This document shows, in pieces, positions 47,553 through 58,047 of a stretch of DNA of 64,000 nucleotides. Below the pieces are notes generated by a model. The model saw only the letters and a list, made by a program, of their open reading frames with translations. It was not told where the DNA came from and did no database searches. The translations under genes were made by a program, and so were the position numbers. The stretch is taken from assembly GCF_024807845.1 (NCBI RefSeq), contig NZ_JANUEQ010000003.1:62001-126000 (forward strand), read 5' to 3'. The DNA comes from Klebsiella sp. BIGb0407 (GTDB lineage Bacteria; Pseudomonadota; Gammaproteobacteria; Enterobacterales; Enterobacteriaceae). Position 1 is the stretch's first letter, and the number at the start of each line of letters is the position of its first letter.

Positions 47553-48530
47553 GTGACAAAAACAAACCTGATTACCGGCTTTCTCGGAAGTGGCAAAACA
47601 ACCACAATTCTTCATTTGCTGGCGAATAAGCCGAAAGATGAAGTCTGGGCGGTGCTGGTTAATGAATTTGGTGAAGTGGGTATTGACGGTGCGTTGCTGG
47701 CGGACAGTGGCGCATTACTAAAAGAGATCCCCGGCGGCTGCATGTGCTGTGTTAATGGCCTGCCAATGCAAGTCGGACTGAATACCTTGTTGCGTCAGGG
47801 CAAACCTGACCGTTTACTGATTGAACCGACCGGACTCGGTCATCCGAAACAGATCCTGGATCTGTTAACCTCCGATGTTTATCAGCCGTGGATTGATTTA
47901 AAGGCAACGCTTTGTGTTCTCGATCCGCGTCAGCTCTTAATTCCCAAAGTTCTCACCAATCAGAACTTCCGCGATCAGTTAGCGGCCGCAGATATTATTA
48001 TTGCTAACAAGCAAGATAATGCCGATGCGGCGAGTCTTGAAGCCTTGAGCGCCTGGCAGCAGCAAGAAAATGACGGTCGTCAGGTGGTGTTAACTGAGCG
48101 GGGAGCGATCCCTCTCGCTTTACTGGATGAACCGCGCTTGAATCAGCGCGCATTGCCGGCCAGCCATGAACACTCACATTCAGGGAAATCTCAGCAAGGG
48201 CTCGCCGCACTCCGTTTGCCTGAACACCAGCGCTGGCGACGGAATATTAACAGTGGTCAGGGATATTTTGCCTGTGGCTGGATTTTTGATGCAGATACCC
48301 GGTTTGATACTATCGGTTTACTGGAATGGGCAAGACTTGCCCCCGTAGGGCGTGTTAAAGGCGTTTTACGTATTCCTGAAGGATTAGTCCGTATCAATCG
48401 TCAGGGAAGTGACTTTCATATTGAAACACAATCCGCACCGCCCCCTGATAGCCGAATTGAGCTGATTAATGATGAACTGAGTGACTGGAATAGCTTGCAA
48501 TCAGCACTACTCAAACTGCGTTTACCTTAA
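47553..48530 (+). CDS. yeiR: COG0523-type zinc-binding GTPase YeiR
   Basis: A 325-residue metallochaperone-type GTPase: Walker A GFLGSGKTTT, the CXCC metal site in GGCMCCVNG, switch region LIEPTGLGHP, NKQD specificity motif and a C-terminal CobW_C domain (about 235-320). E. coli YeiR (328 residues) binds zinc and hydrolyses GTP. A His-rich patch (HEHSHSG) is also present. The start is GTG with CGGAG upstream. It follows yeiP as in E. coli. Confidence 0.94.
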   Translation: MTKTNLITGFLGSGKTTTILHLLANKPKDEVWAVLVNEFGEVGIDGALLADSGALLKEIPGGCMCCVNGLPMQVGLNTLLRQGKPDRLLIEPTGLGHPKQILDLLTSDVYQPWIDLKATLCVLDPRQLLIPKVLTNQNFRDQLAAADIIIANKQDNADAASLEALSAWQQQENDGRQVVLTERGAIPLALLDEPRLNQRALPASHEHSHSGKSQQGLAALRLPEHQRWRRNINSGQGYFACGWIFDADTRFDTIGLLEWARLAPVGRVKGVLRIPEGLVRINRQGSDFHIETQSAPPPDSRIELINDELSDWNSLQSALLKLRLP

Positions 48531-48947
48531 CGACTTATCCCTCCCGCTGAGTATTGAGAAGACTGACTGGGGGGGAACCGTTTTTTTCGGAACAATCCCA
48601 GGAAATAGCCATCGACGTTAGTCATTGTATTTATTTACAATTCCTAACACAGAGTGATTATAAAAAGAACATCATTAGTAGGGAAATTACACGGTTTATG
48701 CCTTTTTTGACTATCGTCAAACTTTCTTACGTATTTAGGAATAAAAACCTCGCATCGCCTTAGTTGATAAGGTAACCTCAGAAAAGTTTCGAATTATGCG
48801 CTTTTATATCTGCCATTAAAAAAAATATGCTTGAGATCTCATTTTCCCAAAGAAAAAATTGTCTCATCGTTAGCAGGTAATTAGTCTCATACGGTCATCA
48901 TTCTACTAACGATTTGTCGTTAAGGACAGCAAGGGAAAACACATAAC
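48531..48947. other. yeiR-mepS intergenic region, site of lpxT in E. coli
   Basis: A 417-base gap with no convincing gene. E. coli carries lpxT (yeiU) here. An AT-rich leader precedes mepS, with the small inverted repeat ATTGTA-TTTATT-TACAAT (48624-48641). A 69-codon frame inside has no recognisable features and was not called. Confidence 0.5.
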
Positions 48948-49517
48948 ATGGTCAAGTCTCAGCCTTTTTTGAGATATATCCTGCGGGCTATTCCTGCAGT
49001 CGCGGTAGCAGCTTTACTTTCCGCATGTAGTGCAACAAACACAGCGAATAATATGCATTCTGAGACGCATGCAGTTGACAGTAAAAACAGTTTTTTACTG
49101 CAAGCTTCTCAGGATGAATTTGAAGAGATGGTCCGTAATGTTGACGTAAAATCACGTCTTATGGATCAATATGCTAGCTGGAAAGGCGTGCGTTACCGTC
49201 TTGGTGGCAGTAGCCGTAATGGCATTGACTGCTCCGCCTTTGTGCAGCGTACTTTTCAAGAACAATTTGGTTTAACTCTGCCACGCTCAACCTCAGAGCA
49301 GCAAGGTTCAGGAAAGTCGATTTCCCGCAATAAATTAGCGATGGGTGACTTGGTTTTATTCCGTGCGGGTTCGACCGGGCGTCATGTTGGTATTTATATC
49401 GGCAATAACCAGTTTGTTCATGCCTCTACCAGTAACGGCGTTATGATTTCGAGTATGGATGAACCTTACTGGAATAAGCGCTACAACGAAGCTCGCCGCG
49501 TACTGAGCCACAGTTGA
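48948..49517 (+). CDS. mepS: Murein DD-endopeptidase MepS (Spr)
   Basis: A 189-residue outer-membrane lipoprotein that cleaves mDAP-D-Ala crosslinks to allow murein growth. The lipobox is AALLSACS (Cys27). The NlpC/P60 domain (about 70-189) has the catalytic Cys in [12 protein letters not shown] and the His in [16 protein letters not shown]. Its length is close to E. coli MepS (188). Expected to be degraded by NlpI-Prc. Upstream neighbour lpxT is missing. Confidence 0.96.
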   Translation: MVKSQPFLRYILRAIPAVAVAALLSACSATNTANNMHSETHAVDSKNSFLLQASQDEFEEMVRNVDVKSRLMDQYASWKGVRYRLGGSSRNGIDCSAFVQRTFQEQFGLTLPRSTSEQQGSGKSISRNKLAMGDLVLFRAGSTGRHVGIYIGNNQFVHASTSNGVMISSMDEPYWNKRYNEARRVLSHS

Positions 49518-49592
49518 TAAAACATCGGCTGATACCTGACCTGACGATTACTCCCTTGGTCGTCAGCAAGGTTGCCGTTTAGCATAAAAAAT

Positions 49593-49616
49593 AACGCTGC
49601 ATTGCAGCGTTTTTTT
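49593..49616 (+). terminator. Terminator of mepS
   Basis: An 8-base-pair stem AACGCTGC / GCAGCGTT with an ATT loop, followed by a run of seven T residues. A canonical intrinsic terminator. Confidence 0.85.
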
Positions 49617-49760
49617 ATGTCTGTAATCCGGGAATTCGCTATATTATTATCAGTTGTGGGTTTTTCCCCCAGGAATAAATTAGAACAACAATGATTTTAT
49701 GCGTTAAAGTCAGAGTATTGTCTGACAGTGCTCGCTTACGTGTGTGGGATTGATGCTTTC

Positions 49761-51344
49761 ATGACTGGAAAACTATTCGCTGACAATTATCTATCCACTA
49801 AACAGATTATCAGTCTGGGTATCGTTATTGGGCTAATTGCCGCACTCTTTTTCGGTGGAATTTTTAGCTTTATCCAGTATAACAAGCGTGATTCTGCTTA
49901 TGATTATCTTGCACAAAGTATGAGCAAGTATCTGCAGACGTTTTTTGGGCATCTGCAAACCACAACTCATGAGCTCCAGCCTTTATTTCACTCTAGCTGT
50001 GCCAATGGCAACTGGGAATTAACCTCAAGCGCCGCATTCAATATGAATATCCGTACTTTTATTCTGGTTCAGGACGGCATCGCTATTTGCTCTTCTGCGA
50101 CTGGCGAGATGTCAATACCGTTAAAAAAACTGGCTCCCGGCCTTAATGACAGCAAAGCTATCGATCTCGCTATCATGGACGGCTCGCCAAAAATGAAAGG
50201 CAGCTCAATAATCGCGGCCTGGTTTCACTCTCCTGGAGTGGAAAATACCGGTATCTATGCCACCATCAACATTAATCTTACCCCCTATTTACTGTTTAGT
50301 GCGAATCAACAAAATATCACTTCTGTTGCACTGGTCGTTGGGGATAAAGCTCTGACATCAAGTAATAATCATATTGTAAACACCGATCAGCTTCCTGCAG
50401 ATCCGGTTCGGATAGCCCCTATTCCAGGTTATCCTGTTTCACTCTATATTTTTGGCTCCGCACTGCCAATCGAAGATCTCCAGTTATCCGCTCTTGCTAG
50501 CGTCATGTTCGGGATCCTGGTAGGGGCGTTCGGAGCTTATGTTTTAGCGGTACACAGACGACTGGAGCATAAAATTCTGGTCGGTATTAAGCAAAATCAG
50601 TTCTATCTTGCCTATCAACCCGCGATGAATTCAGCCACATTAAATGTAGACGGGATTGAAGTGCTCATGCGCTGGAAGCACCCGACAGCAGGCCTTATTC
50701 CTCCGGATGTCTTTATCAATGCAGCCGAAGCGCAACAGCTGATTGTTCCACTAACCCGCCATCTGTTCAGCCTGGTCGCGCAAGATATTCATAGTCTGCA
50801 AAAAATATTACCTGTCGGAACCAAACTGGCGCTCAATCTGTCTCCCAGCCATCTTTATTCCACAACCTTTAAAGAAGATATTCTGACGCTGGCGGCAGCG
50901 TTACCCTTGGCGCATTTTAAAATCGTCTTTGAGATAACGGAGCGCGGCATGCTCCAGGGAAAAGAAGCAACCGAGATCTTTACCTGGCTACAAAAGCAAG
51001 GCTTCTACATCTCTGTCGATGATTTTGGAACAGGTAATAGCGCCTTGATCTACCTTGAGCGTTTTAACATAGATTTTTTGAAGATCGACAAAGGGTTTAT
51101 TAATTCAATCTGCATCGCAACCGCGACAGCCCCGGTACTTGATGCAATACTGACGATAGCTCATCGCCTTGATATACAAACGGTTGCGGAAGGTGTGGAA
51201 ACATCTGAGCAGGCCAGGTGGTTAATCGATCATGGGGTAAATTATCTTCAGGGGTATTATTTCTGCCACCCTCTCCCTCTTGAACAGTTTGTTCAGTGGT
51301 ATCAGGCACCTCGTCACTACAGTGACCTTCTGAATAATTATTAA
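49761..51344 (+). CDS. pdeN: Cyclic-di-GMP phosphodiesterase PdeN (Rtn)
   Basis: A 527-residue membrane protein with an N-terminal helix (about 17-37), a periplasmic CSS-motif domain (about 40-235, with CSSATGEM), a second helix (about 245-267) and a cytosolic EAL domain. EAL catalytic elements are EVLMRW, NLSPSHL, ITERGML, DDFGTGNSAL, KIDKGF and AEGVET. It degrades c-di-GMP and in E. coli the periplasmic domain senses thiol redox. The start is uncertain: the ATG at 49761 lacks a strong ribosome site, and a GTG at 49728 is possible. Confidence 0.92.
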   Translation: MTGKLFADNYLSTKQIISLGIVIGLIAALFFGGIFSFIQYNKRDSAYDYLAQSMSKYLQTFFGHLQTTTHELQPLFHSSCANGNWELTSSAAFNMNIRTFILVQDGIAICSSATGEMSIPLKKLAPGLNDSKAIDLAIMDGSPKMKGSSIIAAWFHSPGVENTGIYATININLTPYLLFSANQQNITSVALVVGDKALTSSNNHIVNTDQLPADPVRIAPIPGYPVSLYIFGSALPIEDLQLSALASVMFGILVGAFGAYVLAVHRRLEHKILVGIKQNQFYLAYQPAMNSATLNVDGIEVLMRWKHPTAGLIPPDVFINAAEAQQLIVPLTRHLFSLVAQDIHSLQKILPVGTKLALNLSPSHLYSTTFKEDILTLAAALPLAHFKIVFEITERGMLQGKEATEIFTWLQKQGFYISVDDFGTGNSALIYLERFNIDFLKIDKGFINSICIATATAPVLDAILTIAHRLDIQTVAEGVETSEQARWLIDHGVNYLQGYYFCHPLPLEQFVQWYQAPRHYSDLLNNY

Positions 51345-51440
51345 TCAGCGGAGATAAGCCTGTCGTTGAAAAGTCAGGTTAATCAGGTAAGCGTTGAGGA
51401 TAATTTGATGGAAGTGCTATTGATTAATACCAGAGCACTG

Positions 51441-51791
51441 TTAATAGAGAGGATGAGTGGTCATAAGCTCAGCGATAGCGACACCGCAGTTTTTAAGACG
51501 GCAAGTAGCAGCCAGTTCATCATGCTGACTGACAAATAAGCAAAGCTCCCCCTCACACTCGACCACTGAACTGGCGACATCAATATCACTGAGTGCCTGA
51601 CTCAGTTTCTCCATAATAATGGCAATTTTCTCGCCATCATAGCCAAGTAGTTTCAGCCCGATCAGCTGATTTTCATAACTGTTGTCATTGCTCGCAATGG
51701 GTTCAACGCGGGAACCAGTAAACCCCGTTCTCCAGCGATAACTTTGCGGTAAACGGTGAACAATGGACAGTTGTAATATATTTAAGCTCAT
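51441..51791 (-). CDS. yejG: Conserved small protein YejG
   Basis: A 116-residue soluble protein resembling E. coli YejG (114 residues): [15 protein letters not shown] start, [20 protein letters not shown] and [15 protein letters not shown]. Function unknown. The start was set at the ATG at 51791 by homology and an AGGG just upstream; an earlier in-frame start would add about 19 unconserved residues. It keeps its E. coli position upstream of bcr, although the yejABEF genes between pdeN and yejG in E. coli are absent here. Confidence 0.9.
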   Translation of the reverse strand: MSLNILQLSIVHRLPQSYRWRTGFTGSRVEPIASNDNSYENQLIGLKLLGYDGEKIAIIMEKLSQALSDIDVASSVVECEGELCLFVSQHDELAATCRLKNCGVAIAELMTTHPLY

Positions 51792-52045
51792 TTCCCTGCG
51801 AGACCCAATCAGTAATAGTTCACTTGTAGTTTGCGTACAGGTTAACACAATGTTGCCAGATTATGGCCAGGTAAGTAAAAAACAATTAATAATATTTAAA
51901 AAAATTCAAAGTGATTGGTTCATTTTTGTGTATCACTACGCATTTTTTGTCACAGGTATTCTGGCCGGGGTCGTTTCAAGCTCTCAAAATGAGCGTATTC
52001 ACGCAAGGAAATCAGAGGGTGAGGTATGGCTACAGCAGGAAATAC
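51792..52045. other. yejG-bcr intergenic region
   Basis: About 250 bases upstream of yejG and downstream of bcr, containing the yejG promoter by position. No RNA gene or clear promoter boxes were recognised. Confidence 0.3.
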
Positions 52046-52068
52046 AGGCATTCCTGGCAGGAATGCCT
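52046..52068 (-). terminator. Terminator of bcr
   Basis: A 10-base-pair perfect stem AGGCATTCCT / AGGAATGCCT with a 3-base loop, 18 bases beyond the bcr stop, with TATTTCC following on the minus strand. Confidence 0.65.
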
Positions 52069-52085
52069 CATATTATTAATCTTAT

Positions 52086-53276
52086 CTATCGATGCGCCTT
52101 ACGGCTGGCGTAGCGATAAAATAGTAATGAACAAGTCGAACACAGAGCAATTGCGCCAATCATTGGCCAGGCACTATTGAAACTGGCAATCGCTAACAAC
52201 GTACCTGTCAAAGCACCAATACCAAAACGAAATGTTCCGGCAAGCGAAGATGCTGTGCCTGCAATATGAGGGAACTCATCGAGAATAACCGCCATAGCAT
52301 TAGATGAAATCATCGATACACAGCCAACAAATACCGCAATTCCCAGCACCAGAGCCCAGAATCCGAAATCGAACTGATAGCTCACCACCAGCCATATCGA
52401 CATAATAAACTGGATATAGAGTCCCATTTTGAACATATTAATTGCGCCAATACGACGAACAAATCGGCTATTAATCATTGTCATAACAAAAAGAAACACG
52501 ATATTCAGCGCAAAGTAGTAACCGAAGTCCTGAGGTGATACGTGGTTGAGTTCAATGTAAACAAAAGGCCCTGCGCTCAGGAACGCAAACATACCCGCAA
52601 AGCTAAAACCACTGGCGAGCATATAGCTGAGTACACGTTTATGACGAAACAGAGTGGCGAAGTTGCCCAGTGTGGTACGTAAACGGAAGGGCTGTCGGAA
52701 CTCCGGCGCTAAAGTTTCATGAATAAAGAAGAAGATCATTGCCGAAGCCAGCAATGCAGCAGCCGCCAGAATCCAGAAAATAGAGTGCCAGCTAAACCAC
52801 ACCATCACCGCACCGCCAACAATAGGTGCCAGCAATGGGGCAATGGTGGTTATCAGCATGACAAAAGACATCATGCGGGAGAATTCTTCTTTCGGATAAA
52901 TATCACGCATCAGTGCATTGATAACCACACTTGATGCTGCCGCTGCAAGACCATGTAAAAATCGCATGAAAATCAGCTGGTCGATACTTTGCGCCAGTGC
53001 ACAAGCCATTGCAGCCAGGGCAAAAACGAGCGTCCCGCCAAGTACGACAGGCTTGCGCCCGAGACTATCTGCCATCGGGCCATAAAATAATTGCCCAACC
53101 GCAAACCCTAAAATGTACGTGCTTAATGTCATCTGCACACTGCCGGCAGAAACATCAAATTGCTTCGCTATCATCGGCAATGCAGGCAAATACATATCAA
53201 TAGATAATGGCATCAGCATAGCCAGCAGGCCTAGAATAATGACAATACCTACAGAAGAGTTTTGTTTACGACTCAA
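52086..53276 (-). CDS. bcr: Bicyclomycin resistance MFS exporter Bcr
   Basis: A 396-residue twelve-helix drug:proton antiporter (sulfonamides, bicyclomycin, cysteine in E. coli). MFS motif A is [16 protein letters not shown], and the segment [30 protein letters not shown] is nearly invariant. The start is a TTG at 53274-53276: it has GGAG seven bases upstream, gives [12 protein letters not shown] in line with the E. coli start, and makes the protein exactly the E. coli length (396). No ATG suits. It follows rsuA by 16 bases as an operon. Confidence 0.95.
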   Translation of the reverse strand: MSRKQNSSVGIVIILGLLAMLMPLSIDMYLPALPMIAKQFDVSAGSVQMTLSTYILGFAVGQLFYGPMADSLGRKPVVLGGTLVFALAAMACALAQSIDQLIFMRFLHGLAAAASSVVINALMRDIYPKEEFSRMMSFVMLITTIAPLLAPIVGGAVMVWFSWHSIFWILAAAALLASAMIFFFIHETLAPEFRQPFRLRTTLGNFATLFRHKRVLSYMLASGFSFAGMFAFLSAGPFVYIELNHVSPQDFGYYFALNIVFLFVMTMINSRFVRRIGAINMFKMGLYIQFIMSIWLVVSYQFDFGFWALVLGIAVFVGCVSMISSNAMAVILDEFPHIAGTASSLAGTFRFGIGALTGTLLAIASFNSAWPMIGAIALCSTCSLLFYRYASRKAHR

Positions 53277-53292
53277 GAGTGACTCCAAAATA

Positions 53293-53994
53293 TTAGGGTG
53301 CACCAACACTGGCAATTTCTTGCTCGGTCAACTGACGGTATTCACCCTCAGCCAGTTCCGGGTCAAGCTTAATTCCGCCAATACGTTCCCGGTGTAGTCC
53401 TACAACATGATTGCCTACCGCGGCAAACATGCGTTTAACCTGGTGATAACGCCCTTCGCTAAGCGTCACACGCACTTCATTCGGAGTTACCACTTCAAGC
53501 AGTGCTGGTTTTGTTAACTCTTTTTCATTGTGCAGCTGAACCCCTGCAGCAAATTTTTCTGCTGTATCATCAGCAACAGGTTCGCTCAACGTGACATAGT
53601 AGGTTTTTTCGCATTCATAACGCGGTGACGTTACACGATGAGACCACTGACCGTCGTCAGTCATTAGCACCAGCCCGGTAGTATCAATATCCAGACGTCC
53701 CGCCGCATGCAATTTATGGGCAGAAGGTACATCGAGAAAATAGAGCACGGTTGGATGATCCGGATCTTCTGTGGAACAGACATACCCTTGTGGTTTATTC
53801 AGCATAAAGTAACGCGGGCCATTATGCTGAATCAGCGGATTATCATCAAAAGTGACCAGGTGTTCTGGCTTCAATTTAAAAGAGGCATCACGTACTATCT
53901 CGCCATCAACCGTTACACGGTTCTCACGAATTATACGGCCAGAGATAGCTCGACTAGTGTCAAGCTGTTGAGAAATAAATTTATCGAGTCGCAT
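53293..53994 (-). CDS. rsuA: 16S rRNA pseudouridine(516) synthase RsuA
   Basis: A 233-residue enzyme (E. coli RsuA 231) with an N-terminal S4 RNA-binding domain ([20 protein letters not shown]) and the pseudouridine synthase core with the catalytic Asp in [19 protein letters not shown] and the KVKRMF-type [18 protein letters not shown] motif. It modifies U516 of 16S rRNA. It is upstream of and probably cotranscribed with bcr, as in E. coli. Confidence 0.96.
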   Translation of the reverse strand: MRLDKFISQQLDTSRAISGRIIRENRVTVDGEIVRDASFKLKPEHLVTFDDNPLIQHNGPRYFMLNKPQGYVCSTEDPDHPTVLYFLDVPSAHKLHAAGRLDIDTTGLVLMTDDGQWSHRVTSPRYECEKTYYVTLSEPVADDTAEKFAAGVQLHNEKELTKPALLEVVTPNEVRVTLSEGRYHQVKRMFAAVGNHVVGLHRERIGGIKLDPELAEGEYRQLTEQEIASVGAP

Positions 53995-54092
53995 TAAGCT
54001 ATTGCCTGTTTTTTCAAAATACTGACTGGCATCCGACAGAAGAGACCTCTGTCAGATAAAAATGAGTTTGTCTGGTAATGAGTTCGCCAGTA
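53995..54092. other. rsuA-radD divergent gap, left part
   Basis: About 100 bases between the rsuA start and the ERIC element. The rsuA promoter should lie here; no boxes were assigned. Confidence 0.3.
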
Positions 54093-54219
54093 TATACACA
54101 AAATAATTCGAGTTACAGGAAGGCGGCAAGAGAATGAATCCCGATGAACTTACACGAGTAAGTGATTCAGGTGAGAGAATGCAGCCAACGCATCTGTAAC
54201 TTGAAGTATGACGGGTATA
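54093..54219. repeat. ERIC (IRU) element, full length
   Basis: 127 bases with TATA ends, colinear with the copy at 44938 (shared AGGAAGGCGGCAAG, GTAAGTGATTC, GCAGCCAACGCA-like and AACTTGAAGTATGACGGG blocks). It lies about 80 bases upstream of the radD start in the divergent gap. Confidence 0.92.
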
Positions 54220-54296
54220 GCGACATCAAAAACTCTCTCAAGTTAAAAGCATGATTCATGCCATAATCATGGCTGATATTTGTTATTCTCCGAGTC

Positions 54297-56060
54297 ATGA
54301 TGTCTTTTACCCTACGTCCTTACCAACAAGAAGCTGTGGATGCGACGCTAAGTTATTTTCGCAAACACCTTGAACCCGCCGTGATTGTCCTGCCGACAGG
54401 TGCAGGAAAAAGTCTGGTGATTGCTGAACTGGCGCGCCTGGCAAGAGGACGCGTACTGGTCCTTGCCCATGTAAAAGAACTGGTTGCACAAAATCACGCT
54501 AAATATCTGGCCTTAGGGCTGGAAGCCGATATTTTTGCGGCCGGTCTTCACCGAAAAGAGTCACAGGGTAAAGTGGTTTTCGGTAGCGTGCAGTCCGTTG
54601 CTCGCAATCTTGAGCATTTTAACGGAAAATTTTCACTGCTTATTGTCGATGAATGCCACCGCGTGGGTGATAAAGAAGACAGTCAGTATCAGCAGATTCT
54701 GTCTCATCTACGCGCCAGTAACCCTGAAATCCGGCTCCTTGGTCTTACCGCGACCCCTTATCGTCTGGGGAAAGGCTGGATTTATCATTACCACTACCAT
54801 GGTATGGTTCGTGGGGATGACCAGTCCTTATTTCGTGACTGTATCTACGAATTGCCGCTTCGCTATATGATCAAAAACGGCTATCTGACGCCGCCTGAAC
54901 GGCTCGATATGCCGGTGGTGCAATATGATTTTAGTCGATTACAGGCTCAAGGTGACGGGTTGTTTAGCGAAGCCGCTCTGAATCGTGAACTCGCGCAACA
55001 AAAACGCATTACTCCCCATATTATCAGCCAAATCGTCAGTTTTGCCGAACAACGGCAAGGGGTCATGATTTTTGCGGCCACCGTGGAACATGCTAAAGAA
55101 ATCACCGCCCTACTTCCTGCAGGCCAGGCGGCACTGATTACAGCAGATACTCCAGGACCTGAGCGAGACTCGCTGATTACCCGTTTTAAACAGCAAGAGT
55201 ATCGTTTTCTGGTTAACGTTTCCGTTCTGACCACGGGCTTTGATGCCCCACATGTTGACCTGATAGCGATTCTTCGTCCTACTGAGTCAGTCAGCCTGTA
55301 TCAACAAATTGTTGGTCGTGGTTTACGTCTGGCTCCCGGGAAAAAAGATTGTCTGATCCTCGACTATGCAGGTAATCCCCACGACCTGTTTGTGCCAGAG
55401 GTCGGAGGCGGTAAGCAAAAAAGTGATAATCAGCCGGTGCAGGTATTCTGCCCTTCCTGCGGTTTCGCCAATCTGTTCTGGGGGAAACAAACCAGTGATG
55501 GCACCATTATTGAGCACTTCGGCCGACGCTGTCAGGGGTGGTTCGAGGATGATGACGGTTTACGTGAACAGTGCGACTACCGCTTTAGATTTAAAAACTG
55601 CCCTAACTGTAATGCCGAAAATGACATTGCCGCAAGACGCTGCCATCAATGTGACCATGTGCTGGTCGATCCGGATGATATGCTGAAAGCAGCGTTGAGG
55701 CTGAAAGATGCTCTGGTGCTACGCTGTAGCGGTATGACCTTGCAGCAGGGGCATGATGCCAAGGGGGAATGGTTACGTGTGACCTACTATGATGAAGAAG
55801 GCGCGGATGTCAGTGAGCGATTCCGGCTACAAACCCCGGCTCAGAAGACGGCCTTTGAATTTCTCTTTGTTCGCCCGCATCTGCACGCACCGGGTATTCC
55901 GCTGAAATTTGTTACGGCCGCGGATCTGGTGGCGCAGCAGGTATTGTTCCGTCACCCGGATTTTGTCGTAGCAAGAAAAAATGGCCAGTTCTGGAATGTC
56001 CGCGAAAAGGTGTTCGATTACCAGGGGCGCTACCGCCGGGCGAATGAATTACGGGGTTAA
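54297..56060 (+). CDS. radD: DEAD/DEAH-type helicase-like repair ATPase RadD (YejH)
   Basis: A 587-residue superfamily 2 ATPase, close to E. coli RadD in length. Helicase motifs: Q-like [12 protein letters not shown], Walker [13 protein letters not shown] box [25 protein letters not shown] and [12 protein letters not shown] zinc-binding region with paired Cys ([22 protein letters not shown]) follows at about 385-455. RadD works in recombination intermediates and double-strand break repair. Two adjacent ATG codons start it (54297, 54300). Confidence 0.95.
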   Translation: MMSFTLRPYQQEAVDATLSYFRKHLEPAVIVLPTGAGKSLVIAELARLARGRVLVLAHVKELVAQNHAKYLALGLEADIFAAGLHRKESQGKVVFGSVQSVARNLEHFNGKFSLLIVDECHRVGDKEDSQYQQILSHLRASNPEIRLLGLTATPYRLGKGWIYHYHYHGMVRGDDQSLFRDCIYELPLRYMIKNGYLTPPERLDMPVVQYDFSRLQAQGDGLFSEAALNRELAQQKRITPHIISQIVSFAEQRQGVMIFAATVEHAKEITALLPAGQAALITADTPGPERDSLITRFKQQEYRFLVNVSVLTTGFDAPHVDLIAILRPTESVSLYQQIVGRGLRLAPGKKDCLILDYAGNPHDLFVPEVGGGKQKSDNQPVQVFCPSCGFANLFWGKQTSDGTIIEHFGRRCQGWFEDDDGLREQCDYRFRFKNCPNCNAENDIAARRCHQCDHVLVDPDDMLKAALRLKDALVLRCSGMTLQQGHDAKGEWLRVTYYDEEGADVSERFRLQTPAQKTAFEFLFVRPHLHAPGIPLKFVTAADLVAQQVLFRHPDFVVARKNGQFWNVREKVFDYQGRYRRANELRG

Positions 56061-56072
56061 CCGTAGTTTTCA

Positions 56073-56101
56073 TTGCCCGATGAGTCATATACGGCTATAA
56101 T
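56073..56101 (+). promoter_or_regulatory. Sigma-70 promoter of rplY
   Basis: TTGCCC (56073-56078) and a perfect TATAAT (56096-56101) are separated by 17 bases, 85 bases upstream of the rplY ATG. Confidence 0.75.
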
Positions 56102-56137
56102 CTCGCCCGCTTTTGCATCCGCAAGGCAGAAAACTTA

Positions 56138-56163
56138 CCTGTTGCTGGGTCGCCTGTAACAGG
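56138..56163 (+). promoter_or_regulatory. Leader hairpin of rplY
   Basis: CCTGTT (56138-56143) can pair with AACAGG (56158-56163), and an alternative GCCTG/CAGGC pairing overlaps. E. coli L25 is reported to repress its own translation through the mRNA leader; this structured leader is in the right place. Confidence 0.5.
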
Positions 56164-56185
56164 CTTATTTAAAGAGAAACATTCA

Positions 56186-56470
56186 ATGTTTACTATTAAT
56201 GCTGAAGTACGTAAAGAGCAGGGCAAGGGTGCGAGCCGCCGCCTGCGTGTAGCTAACAAATTCCCTGCTATCGTTTATGGCGGAAATGAAGCTGCAATCT
56301 CCATCGAACTGGATCACGACGCAGTAATGAACCAACAAGCTAAACCTGGTTTTTACGACGAAGTTCTGACCCTGTCTATCGACGGTAAAGAAGTTAAAGT
56401 TAAAGTTCAGGCTGTTCAGCGTCACCCGTTCAAGCCAAAACTGGCTCACATCGACTTCGTTCGCGCTTAA
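56186..56470 (+). CDS. rplY: 50S ribosomal protein L25
   Basis: A 94-residue 5S rRNA-binding protein, the same length as E. coli L25, with [20 protein letters not shown] at the start and [21 protein letters not shown] at the end. Own promoter, structured leader and terminator are visible, fitting a highly expressed single gene. Confidence 0.98.
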   Translation: MFTINAEVRKEQGKGASRRLRVANKFPAIVYGGNEAAISIELDHDAVMNQQAKPGFYDEVLTLSIDGKEVKVKVQAVQRHPFKPKLAHIDFVRA

Positions 56471-56537
56471 TTTCGCGTTCGGTTGATAACCCGTAATGGG
56501 CACTGAATTCTTTCAGAGTCCGTTACTGGTGAGTTAG

Positions 56538-56591
56538 ACGGGCACAATTATTTGATTTATTGTTTATCTTTAAATCTGATATTGTGCCCGT
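56538..56591. repeat. Long inverted repeat after rplY
   Basis: ACGGGCACAAT (56538-56548) pairs perfectly with ATTGTGCCCGT (56581-56591) across a 32-base AT-rich loop. Its role is unclear; it may stabilise the rplY message end. Confidence 0.5.
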
Positions 56592-56626
56592 TGCTGTTTC
56601 TGCTTTCCTGCTTTCCATTCTCATTT

Positions 56627-56652
56627 AAGCGGAAGTTTCCCCCCGCTTTTTT
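56627..56652 (+). terminator. Terminator of rplY
   Basis: AAGCGG ... CCGCTT with internal GGAA/TTCC pairing, followed directly by a run of T residues, immediately before the convergent yejK stop. Confidence 0.7.
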
Positions 56653-56654
56653 AG

Positions 56655-57662
56655 CTACTTACCTGACAGGCGACGCGAAAGCTGATCGCGCAAGTTAGGC
56701 GGAGTACCTTTAATGGTCAAGGTATCCGTTACCGGATCCCAAAAAATGCGCTCATCCATCAGCATGGCATCAAAATTGATGGTCAAACCACCGCCACTAC
56801 CCGCAAACTTGGTCAACTGACGTAAGGTACTGCGATCTGCCGGGAAACTTTCTTCCAGCTCATAGCCTTTCTCTGCTGTAAACGCCTGAAAACTTTTATC
56901 ATCTACTGCCCAGGGCAAACTTTCAGACAGCGAAGCCAGTTCTATTTCTTCCCCGGCATCTAACTGCTCTTTACAGTAGTCATAGACCTGCTGGCGGGCA
57001 CTCTGGCGGGTATTTTTATCGAGTTGTGCCTCATGGGTGAAATCATCCACCGCTTGCAGTAAGCCTTTATTTTGCGCTTTGGCATTCAGCCCTTCGCTGG
57101 CGCCAAGAAAATCCATAAAGAAATCAGCGACCTTACGCCCTATCCGTCCTTTCAAGAAGGTTAAATAACGACTGGACTCCGGATTCGTTTCCCATTCTGT
57201 CAAATCAATACGTGCCACAATATCAGCATGATTAATATCCAGATAATGGGTCGCGCTAATATCAAGCTCTTCATTCACGCGCTGACTGCTCAAATTATTC
57301 AGCACCGCGACCAGCAAGTACTCGACCGCCAGATAGCGATAGTGGCAGAACAGTACGATGCCACCTTCAGCAAAGGGGTATTTGGCTAATTCATCACGCA
57401 GACGGCCGGTTGCTGCACGACTAAAGGCCAGAAAATCCTCATCGCCTTTACGATGATGGGATAATGCCTGAGCTAATTCACTCTCTTCATTAAACAGCCC
57501 GTAAGCTTTATTTTTTGCACTGTAGACACGATGTAACTCAGCCATCATATCTTCGACAGTACTATTATTGACCAGCAATGAATCACGCAGAACAACATCA
57601 AGTGTCTGTTCGTCGCGCTTAATCAGTTGATGCAGGGCAATCTGGTTGATATCCAGACTCAT
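56655..57662 (-). CDS. yejK: Nucleoid-associated protein YejK (NdpA)
   Basis: A 335-residue protein, exactly the E. coli YejK length, with conserved [18 protein letters not shown] start, [18 protein letters not shown] and [18 protein letters not shown]. It associates with the nucleoid; its precise activity is unresolved. The ATG at 57662 follows a GAGGAGA ribosome site, so the upstream in-frame start was rejected. Divergent from yejL. Confidence 0.95.
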   Translation of the reverse strand: MSLDINQIALHQLIKRDEQTLDVVLRDSLLVNNSTVEDMMAELHRVYSAKNKAYGLFNEESELAQALSHHRKGDEDFLAFSRAATGRLRDELAKYPFAEGGIVLFCHYRYLAVEYLLVAVLNNLSSQRVNEELDISATHYLDINHADIVARIDLTEWETNPESSRYLTFLKGRIGRKVADFFMDFLGASEGLNAKAQNKGLLQAVDDFTHEAQLDKNTRQSARQQVYDYCKEQLDAGEEIELASLSESLPWAVDDKSFQAFTAEKGYELEESFPADRSTLRQLTKFAGSGGGLTINFDAMLMDERIFWDPVTDTLTIKGTPPNLRDQLSRRLSGK

Positions 57663-57800
57663 GATAAACTCTCCTCTAATAACGGCGTTATTCAAACATT
57701 GCCGGTGCCGCTAAGCAAGCTCAGATAAAAAAGCGGTAAAAAAGTCCTTGCTACGGTAAGATAACCCCCCCATTTCTTGTAGACGAATGATTTTAAATTT

Positions 57801-58028
57801 ATGCCACAAACATCCCGTTATAATGACGAAGAAATCGAAGTCATGTTGGCTGAGCTTGCAGCCGTGCTGGAAAAGCACAAAGCCCCTACCGATCTGTCAC
57901 TGATGGTACTTGGGAATATGATAACGCACTTAATTAATACCCGTGTTTCGTCAGCACAACGCGTAACCTTAGCGCGTTCTTTTGCAGAAGCGCTACAAGC
58001 CTCTGTAAACGATGACAAAGCACACTAA
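57801..58028 (+). CDS. yejL: UPF0352 protein YejL
   Basis: A 75-residue helical protein, the same length as E. coli YejL ([41 protein letters not shown]). Function unknown. It is followed by yejM after 19 bases and probably cotranscribed with it. Confidence 0.94.
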   Translation: MPQTSRYNDEEIEVMLAELAAVLEKHKAPTDLSLMVLGNMITHLINTRVSSAQRVTLARSFAEALQASVNDDKAH

Positions 58029-58047
58029 GAAAAGATATCAATAAGTT

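Noticed and set aside
48554-48763. A 69-codon frame in the yeiR-mepS gap, considered as a small gene or lpxT remnant
   Set aside because: No resemblance to LpxT, no conserved pattern, and composition typical of AT-rich leader DNA.
51763-52113. A 116-codon frame antisense to the yejG start
   Set aside because: It overlaps the yejG 5' end and the bcr terminator and shows no protein-like features.
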